Positions 1-8,600 of a stretch of 64,000 nucleotides of DNA are shown here, piece after piece (within the stretch, counting starts at the first letter, position 1; each line of letters starts with the position of its first letter). The position numbers and the translations under genes were made by a program. The stretch lies in assembly GCF_019805165.1 (NCBI RefSeq), contig NZ_RWIJ01000011.1, positions 77,331 to 141,330 on the forward strand, given 5' to 3'. Source of the stretch: Azospirillum sp. 412522. GTDB taxonomy: Bacteria > Pseudomonadota > Alphaproteobacteria > Azospirillales > Azospirillaceae. The notes beneath the pieces were generated by a model. It made no database searches and was not told the origin of the DNA. It saw nothing but the letters and a program-made list of their open reading frames with translations.

Positions 1-188
1 CCATGGGGCTGCTGCAATATGTCGGGCCGACCGGGCAGCTTCTGCTGGGCGTGCTGGTCTATGGCGAGGCCTTCACCCGCAGCCACGCCATCACCTTCGC
101 CTGCATCTGGGTGGCGCTCGCCGTCTTCACCGCCGACGCGGTGCACAGCCACCGCGCAACCACCCGCGCCGCCGCCGCCGCGGAGTAA
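1..188 (+). CDS. rarD: RarD-like EamA permease, C-terminal fragment
   Basis: Only the last ~61 codons lie in the window; the reading frame is open at the left edge. The visible part has two hydrophobic segments and the motif GLLQYVGPTGQLLLGVLVYGE, followed by AFTRSHAITFACIWVALAVF. This matches the C-terminal end of RarD-type members of the drug/metabolite transporter superfamily, inner-membrane proteins with about ten helices. The protein ends in an Ala-rich tail. The substrate is not known. The family assignment is good, but the full length cannot be judged here. Confidence 0.75.
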   Translation, partial: MGLLQYVGPTGQLLLGVLVYGEAFTRSHAITFACIWVALAVFTADAVHSHRATTRAAAAAE

Positions 189-200
189 CTCGGGGGGCTG

Positions 201-866
201 TTACCGCGGCGTCAGACCGTGGGCGATGGTGTGGGCCAGCGTGCCGACCATGGCACAGATGCCGGCGTCGTCGCGGCCGAACACCACCTGGTCGAGGAAT
301 CCCAGCCCGAAGCTGAGCGTCGCGATGCCGGCCGCCACATTGGCGAGGTCGGCGTCGGCGACGATGGCACCGCGGTCGCGATGGCTTTCCAGACGTTTCA
401 GCAGGCAGGGGATGCGACTCTGCGACAGGGTGCGGGCCATCTCGTCCGCCACCGCCTGATCGACCAGCGCGCGGGCCAGCACGACGCGGGTGAAGTCGCG
501 GCATTTCCAGCTGTGCTTCAATTGGGCGTGCAGGAAGCGGGCAAGGTCGGTCTCCAGATCCTCGTCCGGCGGCGGCATGTCGCAGCCGCCCGATTCCTCG
601 CGCCAATAACGCTCCACCACCGCCAGCAACAGCCCGCTCTTGCCGGAGAAATAGCGCTGGATCAGCTGTTCGTTGACCCCGGCCCGCCCGGCGATCTCGC
701 GCGTGGTCGCCGCGTCGAAGCCGCGCTCTGCGAACACCACCTTGGCGGCGTCGAGCAGCGCGCTCTCGGTCGCGGCGCGGTCGCGCTTGCGCGCTCCCCC
801 GTCACAGCTGCCTTCACTGACGCCATTGCCGGGGCAACAGCCGTCCGCTTCCTTGCTTGCGTCCAA
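201..866 (-). CDS. TetR/AcrR family transcriptional regulator
   Basis: A 221-residue protein with an N-terminal helix-turn-helix of TetR type at about residues 30-75 (the segment AAKVVFAERGFDAATTREIA, then GRAGVNEQLIQRYFSGKSGL). A variable helical ligand-binding domain follows. It is transcribed divergently from the Old Yellow Enzyme gene at 1019, and the gap between them holds two palindromes, so it probably represses that gene and itself. The only start codon far enough upstream is TTG at 866. The first ~25 residues are poorly conserved in character, so the start is uncertain. Confidence 0.88.
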   Translation of the reverse strand: MDASKEADGCCPGNGVSEGSCDGGARKRDRAATESALLDAAKVVFAERGFDAATTREIAGRAGVNEQLIQRYFSGKSGLLLAVVERYWREESGGCDMPPPDEDLETDLARFLHAQLKHSWKCRDFTRVVLARALVDQAVADEMARTLSQSRIPCLLKRLESHRDRGAIVADADLANVAAGIATLSFGLGFLDQVVFGRDDAGICAMVGTLAHTIAHGLTPR

Positions 867-906
867 AACCCGCCCCCTCTCCCGTCGGTCCCGTCAGCCC
901 GATAAT

Positions 907-966
907 AAGTATGCAGATACATACTTGACAAGCGGCTGCCTTCGGTTCAAGTATGTACTCACATAC
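907..966. promoter_or_regulatory. Tandem palindromic operators for the TetR regulator
   Basis: Two inverted repeats built from the same half-site: AAGTATG-N6-CATACTT at 907-926 and GTATGT-N4-ACATAC at 951-966. They lie between the divergent TetR and Old Yellow Enzyme genes, in an otherwise GC-rich stretch. The shared GTATG half-site and the position suggest two operator copies for the TetR protein. The palindromes are seen directly; the regulator match is inferred. Confidence 0.7.
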
Positions 967-1018
967 ATACAAGCCGATGACCCAATAAGCCGATTGCCCA
1001 ACAGGGGGTATTCCCGCC

Positions 1019-2158
1019 ATGCCGCAGAGCGACGATACGAACCGCAACGACACGCACGCCGCCCCTGACCTCTTCACTCCGCTGCGCCTCGGCGCGATCG
1101 AGTTGCCGAACCGCGTCGTCATGGCGCCGATGACCCGCAGCCGCGCCGGCGAGGGCAACTGCCCGACCGCGCTGACCGCCGAGTATTATGCCCAGCGCGC
1201 CTCGGCCGGCCTGATCATCACCGAAGCGACGCAGGTCTGCGACACGGCGCAGGGCTATCCCAGCACGCCGGGCATCCACACCGACGCCCAGACCCTGGCC
1301 TGGCGCGCGGTCGCGGACGCTGTGCATAACGCCGGCGGGCGGATCGTCACCCAGCTCTGGCATGTCGGCCGCATCTCCCACCCGCGTTTCCAGCCGAACG
1401 GCGCCGCCCCGGTCGCGCCCTCGGCCATCGCGGCGAAGGGCCAGCTCTTCACCGGCGCGGGCATGGAACCCTTCCCGGTGCCCCGCGCCCTGGAGACCGC
1501 CGAAATCCCCGGTCTGGTCCGCCATTTCGCGGACGCGGCCAAGCGCGCCGTTTATGATGCCGGTCTGGATGGCGTCGAGATCCACGCGGCCAACGGCTAC
1601 CTGATCGACCAGTTCCTGCGCGACCGCACCAACGCCCGCACCGACCAGTATGGCGGGACGGTGGAGAACCGCTGCCGCTTCCTGCTGGAGATCCTGGAGG
1701 CCACGGCCCATGCCATCGGCGCCGACCGCATCGGCGTCCGCCTGTCGCCGACCGGCGCCTTCAACGACATGGGCGACAGCGATCCGCTGCCGCATTTCCT
1801 GGCGATCACCAAGGCGCTGAACCCCTTCAGCCTCGCCTATCTGCATGTGATCGAGGGGCAGCCCGGCCATCATATGGCTCCGCCGGACGGCGCGCCGCAT
1901 GTGGCGTCCGCCCTGCGCGCCGCGTTCAAGGGACCGTTCATCCTGAATGGCGGCTACAGCCGCGGCGACGCCGATGCGGCGCTCGCCAAGGGCGCGGCCG
2001 ACGCGGTCAGCTTCGGCGAACCCTTCATCGCCAACCCCGACCTGCCATTGCGCTTCCGGGTCGATGCGCCGCTGGCCGAGCCGGACCGCGCCACCTACTA
2101 CGGCGGCGACGCCAAGGGCTACACCGACTATCCGGCCCTGGAGTCCGTCGCCGCCTGA
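1019..2158 (+). CDS. Old Yellow Enzyme family alkene reductase (NemA-like)
   Basis: A 379-residue FMN-dependent TIM-barrel oxidoreductase of the N-ethylmaleimide reductase / OYE family. Such enzymes use NAD(P)H to reduce activated C=C bonds and nitro-compounds in the cytosol. Visible hallmarks are PLRLGAIELPNRVVMAPMTR near the N-terminus, QLWHVGRISHP, the substrate-binding HAAN followed by GYLIDQFLRDRTNARTDQYG, and a C-terminal phosphate-binding GGY plus GEPFIANPDL. The length is typical. The adjacent divergent TetR gene and shared palindromes suggest induction by an electrophile. The start at 1019 places the conserved LFTPLRLG about 20 residues in, as expected. Confidence 0.93.
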   Translation: MPQSDDTNRNDTHAAPDLFTPLRLGAIELPNRVVMAPMTRSRAGEGNCPTALTAEYYAQRASAGLIITEATQVCDTAQGYPSTPGIHTDAQTLAWRAVADAVHNAGGRIVTQLWHVGRISHPRFQPNGAAPVAPSAIAAKGQLFTGAGMEPFPVPRALETAEIPGLVRHFADAAKRAVYDAGLDGVEIHAANGYLIDQFLRDRTNARTDQYGGTVENRCRFLLEILEATAHAIGADRIGVRLSPTGAFNDMGDSDPLPHFLAITKALNPFSLAYLHVIEGQPGHHMAPPDGAPHVASALRAAFKGPFILNGGYSRGDADAALAKGAADAVSFGEPFIANPDLPLRFRVDAPLAEPDRATYYGGDAKGYTDYPALESVAA

Positions 2159-2252
2159 CGAGTTTGCGGCCCTGAATTCCCCAAATGGGGCCGCAATTCC
2201 TCTCGACGTGAGAGCGCGTCGTGAGTGCGTCGTGAGACGCAAATCCCCGCTG

Positions 2253-2295
2253 CCCCCGGCCCGGTTCCCCCCTGGGCCGGGGGGCTTTTTTTTTT
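2253..2295 (+). terminator. Rho-independent terminator after the alkene reductase gene
   Basis: A perfect 10-bp GC stem (CCCCCGGCCC at 2253-2262 with GGGCCGGGGG at 2274-2283) is followed by a run of ten T at 2286-2295. It sits 95 bp downstream of the alkene reductase stop and just before the convergent TPR-like gene. Confidence 0.9.
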
Positions 2296-2313
2296 GAGGC
2301 CGTTTTTTGGCCG

Positions 2314-2850
2314 CTACGCCGCTCCGCCCTCCCCCTCCATGCCGCTGTCCAGTCCGCTGTCCAGTCCGCGGGCCAGCGCGGAGATGGTGCCGTAGCCGAC
2401 CTGATCGGCCGGATCGATCTCCGCCATCTTGGCAAGGATCGCCAACGCCTTGTCGCGGTTGTGGCGGCGCAGTTCGATGAAGGCCAGCGCCTTCATGGTG
2501 AACAGGAAGAAGCGCGCCGGTCCGGCCGCCGTCCAATCGGTGGAGCCTGCGCTCAACTGCGACCAGTCGGCGGAGAAGCCGCCCTGGAGCGCGGCGGCAT
2601 CCAGCCCGATGCGGGCCACCCGCTCCGCCTCCGACAGCTTCTTGCGGTTGAAGTAGAATTTGTAGAGCGCGTAGAAGACCGGCAGCACACGCGGCCCGGC
2701 ACGATGGGCCTCCCACAGCAATGCTTCGCAGGCGTCGGGCACGTCGCGGGCCTTTACCGCCTCCTGCAGCAATTCGTCGATCTGTTCGGGCACCTCGCCG
2801 AAGGCCATGCGACCGTTCGACATTCTGAGTTCGATCGGCTCGTCGCTCAT
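2314..2850 (-). CDS. Helical-repeat (TPR-like) protein next to the nif operon
   Basis: A 178-residue protein with no cofactor motif. It looks like two or three tetratricopeptide-type helical hairpins (LPVFYALYKFYFNRKKLSEA, then ERVARIGLDAAA, and later AFIELRRHNRDKALAILAKM). The ATG at 2850 is preferred because it has a purine-rich AGGTGGGA upstream; the open frame extends 70 codons further but that part is Arg-rich and unlike a coding start. It is divergent from the iscA-nifU operon, and the shared 320-bp gap holds a NifA site. A similar protein beside nifU in diazotrophs is plausible, but I cannot name it or give it a function. Confidence 0.7.
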   Translation of the reverse strand: MSDEPIELRMSNGRMAFGEVPEQIDELLQEAVKARDVPDACEALLWEAHRAGPRVLPVFYALYKFYFNRKKLSEAERVARIGLDAAALQGGFSADWSQLSAGSTDWTAAGPARFFLFTMKALAFIELRRHNRDKALAILAKMAEIDPADQVGYGTISALARGLDSGLDSGMEGEGGAA

Positions 2851-2984
2851 CTCAGTTCCCACCTTTCCGCTGCTTCGATTTTCTGTTGAGAAAATCAACC
2901 ATCCGATGCACCGACGACGCCTCATGGTACGCGCGCGGGATCGCGGAAAGACCACAATAATTTTGTGCGGCGAAGTGTCGCGGC

Positions 2985-3000
2985 TGTCGCAAAGCCGACA
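2985..3000. promoter_or_regulatory. NifA upstream activator sequence (UAS) for the iscA-nifU operon
   Basis: An exact TGT-N10-ACA motif (TGTCGCAAAGCCGACA). It lies about 100 bp upstream of the sigma-54 promoter at 3101, the usual distance for NifA acting through DNA looping. Because the motif is symmetric it could also serve the divergent TPR-like gene. Confidence 0.8.
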
Positions 3001-3100
3001 CGCGCCAAAGCCGACAAAAAGATTCGTGTACGAAACTTTGTCGGACTCTCGCCAAGCCATTCCGATCCGACAATCGTTTTATCTCAACGACTTAATGAAT

Positions 3101-3116
3101 TGGCATGCCTCTTGCT
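3101..3116 (+). promoter_or_regulatory. Sigma-54 promoter of the iscA-nifUSV-cysE-nifW operon
   Basis: TGGCATGCCTCTTGCT matches the -24/-12 consensus TGGCAC-N5-TTGCW with one mismatch and the correct GG-N10-GC spacing. Transcription would start near 3127, giving a leader of about 44 nt before the iscA ATG with its GAGGAGG ribosome site. A possible IHF-like sequence (TCTCAACGACTTA, 3082-3094) lies between it and the UAS but is weak. Confidence 0.88.
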
Positions 3117-3170
3117 TTTTCCAATCAGTTCGGCCGGCACCCCCGGCAACGCGGCTTGAGGAGGCGGGAC

Positions 3171-3566
3171 ATGGTGACACTGACGGATGCGGCGGTTTCC
3201 ACCCTGGAACAGGTCCTGGTGAAGTCGGGCGGTGCCGCCGCCGGCTTGCGCATCGCGGTGACCGACGGCGGCTGCGCCGGCCTGAAATACCAGATGGGCC
3301 TTGAGGCGGCGGCCGGCGACGACGACGCGGTGCTCAGCTTCGGTCCCGTCACCATCTTCGTCGATTCCAACAGCCAGCCCTTCCTCTCCGGCGTGGTCGT
3401 GGACTTCGTCGAGGGCATCGAAGGCTCCGGCTTCAAGTTCGACAACCCGAACGCGACCAGCAGCTGCGGCTGCGGCAAGTCCTTCTCGGCCGGCGGCGAG
3501 GGCGGCGGCTCCTGCTCCACCTCCTCGTCGGGCTGCGGGTCTTCGGCTCCCTACTCGACCCACTGA
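3171..3566 (+). CDS. iscA: Nif-associated A-type Fe-S scaffold/carrier (IscA/HesB family)
   Basis: A 131-residue A-type carrier that helps transfer Fe-S clusters during nitrogenase maturation. The three conserved cysteines are Cys35 (DGGCAGLKY) and Cys99/Cys101 (SSCGCGKSF). It differs from housekeeping IscA by a Gly/Ser-rich tail of about 25 residues with two further cysteines (Cys115, Cys122), as in other nif-linked versions. The ATG at 3171 has a strong GAGGAGG ribosome site; an earlier in-frame start at 3105 lies inside the promoter and is rejected. It is the first gene of the nif operon, 68 bp before nifU. Confidence 0.92.
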   Translation: MVTLTDAAVSTLEQVLVKSGGAAAGLRIAVTDGGCAGLKYQMGLEAAAGDDDAVLSFGPVTIFVDSNSQPFLSGVVVDFVEGIEGSGFKFDNPNATSSCGCGKSFSAGGEGGGSCSTSSSGCGSSAPYSTH

Positions 3567-3634
3567 CCGGGTCCACGGATCCCCCCGGACAGATCTTCCC
3601 CTAGGCGCGCCCCCACAGAAAAGGCAGCAGCGAC

Positions 3635-4558
3635 ATGTGGAACTACACCGACAAGGTCAAGGAACACTTCTTCAACCCGAAGAATTCCGGTGTCCTGGAA
3701 ACCGCCAACGCGGTGGGCGAGGTCGGCTCCATCACCTGCGGCGACGCGCTGCGTCTGATGCTGAAGGTCGATCCCGACACCCAGATCATCCAGGACGCCA
3801 AGTTCCAGACCTTCGGCTGCGGCTCGGCCATCGCCTCCTCCTCGGCGCTGACCGAGATGATCATCGGCAAGACGGTGGACGAGGCGCTGACCCTGACCAA
3901 CCGCGACATCGCCGAGTATCTCGGCGGCCTGCCGCCGGAGAAGATGCACTGCTCGGTCATGGGCGCCGAGGCGCTGCGCGCCGCCATCGCCAACTACAAG
4001 GGCGAGGAGTGGGTCGACGACCACGAGGAAGGCGAGCTGATCTGCAAGTGCTTCGGCGTCGACGCCGCGATGATCGAACGCGCGGTGACCGTCAACGGCC
4101 TGACCTCGCTGGAGGAGGTCACCCACTACACCAAGGCCGGCGGCTCCTGCCAGACCTGCCACGAGAAGATCGAGGAGGTGCTGGAGGCGGTGATGGCCAG
4201 GACCGGCGCGCTGAAGCCCGCCGCGAAGCACACCCCCGGCACCGTCGGCCTCGACGCCATCAAGCCGCTGCCGGCCAAGCCGGAACCAGCCGCCGCGCCC
4301 AAGCTGACCAACGTGCAGCGCATGCAGGCGATCATGGGCGCGATTGAGGAGATGCGCCCGCAAATCCAGCGCGACGGCGGCGACGTGGAACTGGTCGACA
4401 TCGACGGCAAGGACATCTACGTCCGGCTGACCGGCGCCTGCTCCGGCTGTTCGCAGTCGGCCGGCACGATGATGGGCGTGCAGATGAAGCTGGTCGAGGC
4501 GCTCGGCGAGTTCGTCCGCGTCAAGCCGGCGTCCCTCATGCCGGCCCATGCGGGCTAA
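3635..4558 (+). CDS. nifU: NifU Fe-S cluster scaffold protein
   Basis: A 307-residue modular scaffold on which NifS assembles Fe-S clusters for nitrogenase. The IscU-like N-domain (about 1-125) keeps Cys35, Cys62 and Cys106. The central [2Fe-2S] domain carries Cys137, Cys139, Cys172 and Cys175 (ICKCF and SCQTC). After a Pro/Ala linker at about 195-222, the C-terminal Nfu domain carries Cys269-x-x-Cys272 (CSGC). All nine expected cysteines are present and the length is normal. It is followed 15 bp later by nifS. Confidence 0.98.
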   Translation: MWNYTDKVKEHFFNPKNSGVLETANAVGEVGSITCGDALRLMLKVDPDTQIIQDAKFQTFGCGSAIASSSALTEMIIGKTVDEALTLTNRDIAEYLGGLPPEKMHCSVMGAEALRAAIANYKGEEWVDDHEEGELICKCFGVDAAMIERAVTVNGLTSLEEVTHYTKAGGSCQTCHEKIEEVLEAVMARTGALKPAAKHTPGTVGLDAIKPLPAKPEPAAAPKLTNVQRMQAIMGAIEEMRPQIQRDGGDVELVDIDGKDIYVRLTGACSGCSQSAGTMMGVQMKLVEALGEFVRVKPASLMPAHAG

Positions 4559-4573
4559 GGGGAGGAACCGGCG

Positions 4574-5803
4574 ATGACCATCCCGAACACAGCCCTTCCC
4601 AACCGGGGCGTCTATCTCGACAACAACGCCACCACCCGCGTCGATCCGGACGTGCTGGCGGAAATGCTGCCGCTCTTCACCGAGCATTTCGGCAACCCGT
4701 CCTCGATGCACGCCTTCGGCGCCGCGGTCGGCGGCAAGATCGAATGGGCGCGCAAGCAGGTCCAGGCCCTGCTGGGCGCGGCGCATGACAGCGAGATCAT
4801 CTTCACCTCGGGCGGGACGGAAAGCGACAACACCGCGATCCTGTCGATCATCGAGGCCTATCCGAAGAAGCGCGAAATCGTCACCAGCGTGGTCGAGCAT
4901 CCCGCGGTTCTGGCGCTGTGCGACTATCTGGAGAAGAAGCGCGACTACAAGATCCACCGCATCCCGGTGGACAACAAGGGCAACCTCGACATCGACGCCT
5001 ACCGGGCGGCGCTGTCGGACCAGGTCGCCATCGTCTCGATCATGTGGGCCAACAACGAGACCGGGACGATCTTCCCGATCGAGGAGCTGGCGCAAATGGC
5101 CAAGGCGGTCGGCGCCGTCTTCCACACCGACGCCGTCCAGGCGGTCGGCAAGATCCCGATGAAGCTCGCCGACAGCGCCGTCGACATGCTGTCGCTGTCC
5201 GGCCACAAGCTGCACGCCCCCAAGGGCATCGGCGCGCTCTACGTCAAGCGCGGCCTGCGCTTCCGCCCGATGCTGCGCGGCGGCCACCAGGAGCGCTCGC
5301 GCCGCGCCGGCACCGAGAACGCGCCGGCCATCGTCGGCCTGGGCGCCGCCGCCCACCTTGCCCTCACCCACATGGGCGAGGAGAACACGCGGGTGAAGGC
5401 GCAGCGCGACCGGCTGGAACAGGCGATCCTGGCCGCCGTGCCGGCCTGCTTCGTCACCGGCAACCCGGACAACCGCCTGCCCAACACCTGCAACATCGCC
5501 TTCGAATACATCGAGGGCGAGGCCATCCTGCTGCTGCTGAACGAGCAGGGCATCGCCGCGTCCTCCGGATCGGCCTGCACCTCGGGGTCGCTGGAGCCGA
5601 GCCATGTGATGCGCGCCATGGGGGTTCCCTACACCGCGGCGCACGGAGCCACCCGCTTCTCGCTGTCGCGCGACACCACCGACGCCGAGATCGACCACGT
5701 CATCGCCGTGGTGCCGGACATCATCGCCAGGCTGCGCAGCCTGTCGCCCTACTGGGAACAGGATGCCGCCAAGCCGAAAGAGTTCGCACCCGTTTATTCG
5801 TAA
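4574..5803 (+). CDS. nifS: NifS cysteine desulfurase
   Basis: A 409-residue PLP-dependent class V aminotransferase-fold enzyme that takes sulfur from L-cysteine and passes the persulfide to NifU. The PLP lysine is Lys212 in [18 protein letters not shown]. The active-site cysteine is Cys335 in [16 protein letters not shown] on the mobile loop, which has the short form typical of group I NifS/IscS. HTDAVQA, near residue 185, supplies the PLP ring-binding Asp. It is co-transcribed with nifU; a 130-bp spacer with a strong hairpin separates it from nifV. Confidence 0.98.
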   Translation: MTIPNTALPNRGVYLDNNATTRVDPDVLAEMLPLFTEHFGNPSSMHAFGAAVGGKIEWARKQVQALLGAAHDSEIIFTSGGTESDNTAILSIIEAYPKKREIVTSVVEHPAVLALCDYLEKKRDYKIHRIPVDNKGNLDIDAYRAALSDQVAIVSIMWANNETGTIFPIEELAQMAKAVGAVFHTDAVQAVGKIPMKLADSAVDMLSLSGHKLHAPKGIGALYVKRGLRFRPMLRGGHQERSRRAGTENAPAIVGLGAAAHLALTHMGEENTRVKAQRDRLEQAILAAVPACFVTGNPDNRLPNTCNIAFEYIEGEAILLLLNEQGIAASSGSACTSGSLEPSHVMRAMGVPYTAAHGATRFSLSRDTTDAEIDHVIAVVPDIIARLRSLSPYWEQDAAKPKEFAPVYS

Positions 5804-5843
5804 CACCGGAATCGCAGGCCGGGTCGGGGGTCCGTCCCGGCAC

Positions 5844-5872
5844 CCCGCCCGACGACACCCCGTCGGGACGGG
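5844..5872 (+). promoter_or_regulatory. Hairpin in the nifS-nifV spacer
   Basis: CCCGCCCGACG (5844-5854) pairs with CGTCGGG-A-CGGG (5861-5872) around a 6-nt loop, leaving one bulged A. There is no T-run, so it is not a classical terminator. In this position it could stabilise the upstream nifUS message or reduce read-through into nifV. The structure is seen; the role is inferred. Confidence 0.5.
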
Positions 5873-5933
5873 TTCCCGGCCCGGCCTGCGACACTTTCCC
5901 TGGGGGCCACCCGCCCCCGCGCGAGGTGCCCCC

Positions 5934-7055
5934 ATGCCCACCACCTTCGCCACCATCAACGACACCACGCTGCGCGACGGCGAACAGACCGCCGGCGTCG
6001 CCTTCACCCTCGACGAGAAGATCGCCATCGCCAAGGCGCTCGACGCCGCCGGCGTGCCGGAGCAGGAGATCGGCATCCCCGCCATGGGCGAGGAGGAGCG
6101 CGAGGGCATCCGCGCCGTGGCCTCGCTGGGGCTGAAGGGCCGGCTGATGGTGTGGTGCCGCATGCACGACACCGACCTGAAGGCGGCGCTGTCCTGCAAT
6201 GTCGGCTTCGTCAACCTGTCGATGCCGGTGTCCGACATCCACATCACGAAGAAGCTGAAGCGCAGCCGGGCCTGGGCGTTGGCGGAAATCGAGCGCAAGG
6301 TTCGCCAAGCGCGCGACCATGGGCTGGAAGTCAGCGTCGGCGGCGAGGATTCCTCCCGCGCCGACATGGATTTCCTGATCGCCGCCGCCACGGCGGCGCA
6401 AGCCGCCGGCGCCCGCCGCTTCCGCTTCGCCGACACGCTGGGCGTGCTCGACCCCTTCCAGACGCGCGCCTGCATCGAACGGCTGCGCCGGGCCACCGAC
6501 CTGGAGATCGAGATCCACGCCCATGACGATCTGGGCCTCGCCAACGCCAACTCGCTGGCGGCGGTGCTGGGCGGCGCCACCCATGTCAACACCACGGTGA
6601 ACGGTCTGGGCGAACGCGCCGGCAATGCCCCGCTGGAGGAGGTGGTGGTGTCGCTGAGGCACCTCTACCACATCGACACCGGCGTGGAGACGCGGTCGCT
6701 CGGCACCATCAGCGATCTGGTGGAGCGGGCCTCCAACCGGCCGGTGGCGGTCAACAAGTCGATCGTCGGTTCCGCCGTCTTCACCCACGAAGCCGGCATC
6801 CATGTCGACGGGCTGCTGCGCGACCGCGCCACCTACCAGAATTTCGACCCGGCCGAGGTCGGGCGCGAACACCGCATCGTGCTGGGCAAGCATTCCGGCA
6901 CCGCGGCGGTGAAGCTGGCGTACGAGCGGCTGGGCATCGCCTGCGACGACGTCAAGGCACAGGCGGTCCTGCCGCGGGTGCGGGCGCTCGCCACCCGCGC
7001 CAAGCGGCCGCCGACGGCCGAGGAACTGCACGCCTTCCTGGAGGCGGCGACATGA
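5934..7055 (+). CDS. nifV: NifV homocitrate synthase
   Basis: A 373-residue DRE-TIM metallolyase that condenses acetyl-CoA with 2-oxoglutarate to homocitrate, the organic ligand of FeMo-cofactor. It begins with the diagnostic [18 protein letters not shown]. It also has the metal-binding [33 protein letters not shown] and [19 protein letters not shown] motifs. The ATG at 5934 follows GCGAGGTG and sits eight residues before TTLRDGEQ, as in other NifV. The 57 in-frame codons upstream lie in the spacer hairpin and are rejected. The stop overlaps the cysE start by 4 bp (ATGA). Confidence 0.97.
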   Translation: MPTTFATINDTTLRDGEQTAGVAFTLDEKIAIAKALDAAGVPEQEIGIPAMGEEEREGIRAVASLGLKGRLMVWCRMHDTDLKAALSCNVGFVNLSMPVSDIHITKKLKRSRAWALAEIERKVRQARDHGLEVSVGGEDSSRADMDFLIAAATAAQAAGARRFRFADTLGVLDPFQTRACIERLRRATDLEIEIHAHDDLGLANANSLAAVLGGATHVNTTVNGLGERAGNAPLEEVVVSLRHLYHIDTGVETRSLGTISDLVERASNRPVAVNKSIVGSAVFTHEAGIHVDGLLRDRATYQNFDPAEVGREHRIVLGKHSGTAAVKLAYERLGIACDDVKAQAVLPRVRALATRAKRPPTAEELHAFLEAAT

Positions 7056-7891
7056 CCGGACCCAACGGCACACCGGGTGTCGTCGCTCTGCTCCGCGAGG
7101 ACGTCGCCTGCGTGTTCGACCGCGACCCGGCGGCACGCAACGTCCTCGACGTGCTGACCTGCTATCCCGGCATCCATGCGCTGATGATCCACCGCTTCGC
7201 CAACGCGGCATGGCGGCGGGGACTGCGCTGGCCGGCGCGCTTCCTGTCCTATGTCGCCCGCGCGGTGACCAACATCGACATCCATCCCGGCGCCGCCATC
7301 GGCCGCCGCTTCTTCATCGACCATGGCGCCGGCGTGGTGATCGGCGAGACGGCGGAGGTCGGCGACGACGTGACGCTCTACCATGGCGTGACGCTGGGCG
7401 GTACCTCCTGGACCAAGGGCAAGCGGCACCCGACGCTGATGGACGGGGTGCTGGTCGGCGCCGGCGCCAAGATCCTGGGGCCGATCACCGTCGGCGCCAA
7501 CGCGCGGGTCGGCGCCAATTCGGTGGTGACCAAGCCGGTGCCGCCCGGCATGACCGTGGTCGGCATCCCCGGCCGTGTGGTGCGGCCGGAGACCCAACGC
7601 CGGCCGTCCGACCATCAGCTGTCCGATCATGGCATCGACCTGGAGCATCATCTGATGCCCGATCCGGTGGGCAAGGCCATCGCCTGCCTGATCGACCACA
7701 TCAACCGCATCGAAGCCCGGTTGGAGAGCCATACCGCAACCGAATCGTCACAGTTTCTTGATAAGAATATCCGCCTTTCGGAAATTCGGCTGGGCGATAT
7801 GCGTTTGGACGGTATCGTCTGCAACTCTTGTGGCAACATCTGCGACCAGGAGGGGTGCTCCCCCTCCTCTTCCACCCAGCAGCATGCGTGA
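7052..7891 (+). CDS. cysE: Nif-linked serine O-acetyltransferase with Cys-rich tail
   Basis: A 279-residue enzyme that makes O-acetylserine, the cysteine precursor, here presumably boosting sulfur supply for NifS. Residues ~60-190 form the left-handed beta-helix of hexapeptide repeats with catalytic His in [16 protein letters not shown] and the Gly-rich [11 protein letters not shown] loop. After the family domain the protein continues ~70 residues and ends with four cysteines spaced C-x2-C-x3-C-x4-C (Cys257, 260, 264, 269), not a usual CysE feature. It overlaps nifV by 4 bp (translational coupling) and precedes nifW by 13 bp. The same neighbour order occurs in other diazotrophs. Confidence 0.94.
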   Translation: MTGPNGTPGVVALLREDVACVFDRDPAARNVLDVLTCYPGIHALMIHRFANAAWRRGLRWPARFLSYVARAVTNIDIHPGAAIGRRFFIDHGAGVVIGETAEVGDDVTLYHGVTLGGTSWTKGKRHPTLMDGVLVGAGAKILGPITVGANARVGANSVVTKPVPPGMTVVGIPGRVVRPETQRRPSDHQLSDHGIDLEHHLMPDPVGKAIACLIDHINRIEARLESHTATESSQFLDKNIRLSEIRLGDMRLDGIVCNSCGNICDQEGCSPSSSTQQHA

Positions 7892-7904
7892 GGAGCCTTC
7901 GACG

Positions 7905-8240
7905 ATGAGCGATTTCACCGACGACCTCGACGATCTGGAAACCGCGGAAGACTTCCTGCGCTTCTTCCACGTCGCCCACGACCAGCGCGTGGTGAACGTG
8001 AACCGCCTGCACATCCTGCAGCGCTTCCACGACTACCTGTCGGACGACACCGGGATGGAAGGGCTGGACGACCAAGGCATGTCGGCGCGTTACCGCTTCC
8101 ATCTCGAGCGGGCCTATCAGGACTTCGTCGTCTCCAACGCCATCGCCGAGAAGACCTTCAAGGTCCATAAGGAGGAAGCGCGCAAGATGGCCGACCGCTT
8201 CGTTCCGCTGGACAGCCTGCTGGGGTCGCCGGTCGGCTGA
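7905..8240 (+). CDS. nifW: NifW nitrogenase-stabilising/protective protein
   Basis: A 111-residue acidic protein of the NifW family, thought to help MoFe protein maturation or protect it from oxygen. The family signature is visible in LETAEDFLRFFHVAHDQRVV and VNRLHILQRFHDYL near the N-terminus, and in KTFKVHKEEARKMADRFVPL near the end. The ATG at 7905 has AGGAG ten bases upstream; an earlier in-frame start would run through the cysE tail. It is the last gene of the operon, followed by a terminator. Confidence 0.95.
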   Translation: MSDFTDDLDDLETAEDFLRFFHVAHDQRVVNVNRLHILQRFHDYLSDDTGMEGLDDQGMSARYRFHLERAYQDFVVSNAIAEKTFKVHKEEARKMADRFVPLDSLLGSPVG

Positions 8241-8266
8241 GCCGCCGGCACCGATGAGCCGGACAA

Positions 8267-8293
8267 GAAGGGGGCGCCTGATGCGCCCCCTTC
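8267..8293. terminator. Bidirectional terminator between nifW and the 8298-8600 gene
   Basis: GAAGGGGGCGC (8267-8277) pairs perfectly with GCGCCCCCTTC (8283-8293), with a 5-nt loop. It lies between the convergent stop codons of nifW and the next gene. Its T-tracts are short on both strands. Confidence 0.75.
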
Positions 8294-8297
8294 GTCG

Positions 8298-8600
8298 TCA
8301 GTGAATCTTGCTCTCGTTCTGGCCCCCATCGCGCCGATAGACATGGACGTGGTAGGCCGCCATCGGGTTCTCGTCGATGTAACGCAGCAGTTCCTGCTCC
8401 GTCCGTGGCGTGGCGCCGCGGATCAGCACCTGCCAGGCGGGCTCCATCGTCGCGCGCATGGTCTCGTCATGGGGCAGCATGATGAACCCCGCCCATTCCG
8501 GGTCGAAATCCGCCAGATAGCTCTTGGTGTAATGCTTCATCATCGCAGCGTCGTTGACGTTGACGTTTTCCATGTTCTCGAAACAGACACGCAGGTCCAT
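8298..8600 (-). CDS. Unknown 100-residue protein inside the nif-fix cluster
   Basis: I do not recognise this protein. From the ATG at 8600 (GGAGG ten bases upstream) it has 100 residues, no membrane segment and no metal-site pattern. It begins MDLRVCFENMENVNVNDAAM and has two Trp in the middle (DPEWAGFIML, PAWQVLIRG). A later segment, ELLRYIDENPMAAYHVHVYR, looks like a helix followed by a beta-strand. It is convergent with nifW and lies between nifW and fixX, so a role linked to nitrogen fixation is possible from position only. A longer in-frame version starting at 8807 is unlikely because its first 69 residues look non-coding. Confidence 0.7.
   Translation of the reverse strand: MDLRVCFENMENVNVNDAAMMKHYTKSYLADFDPEWAGFIMLPHDETMRATMEPAWQVLIRGATPRTEQELLRYIDENPMAAYHVHVYRRDGGQNESKIH

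Noticed and set aside
959..2716. A 585-codon minus-strand frame under the alkene reductase
   Set aside because: It overlaps the confidently identified reductase and has the low-complexity Arg/Gly composition of a shadow frame.
3551..6625. A 1024-codon open frame antisense to nifU, nifS and nifV
   Set aside because: It mirrors the high-GC codon bias of well-identified genes on the plus strand and has no domain, ribosome site or homology pattern.
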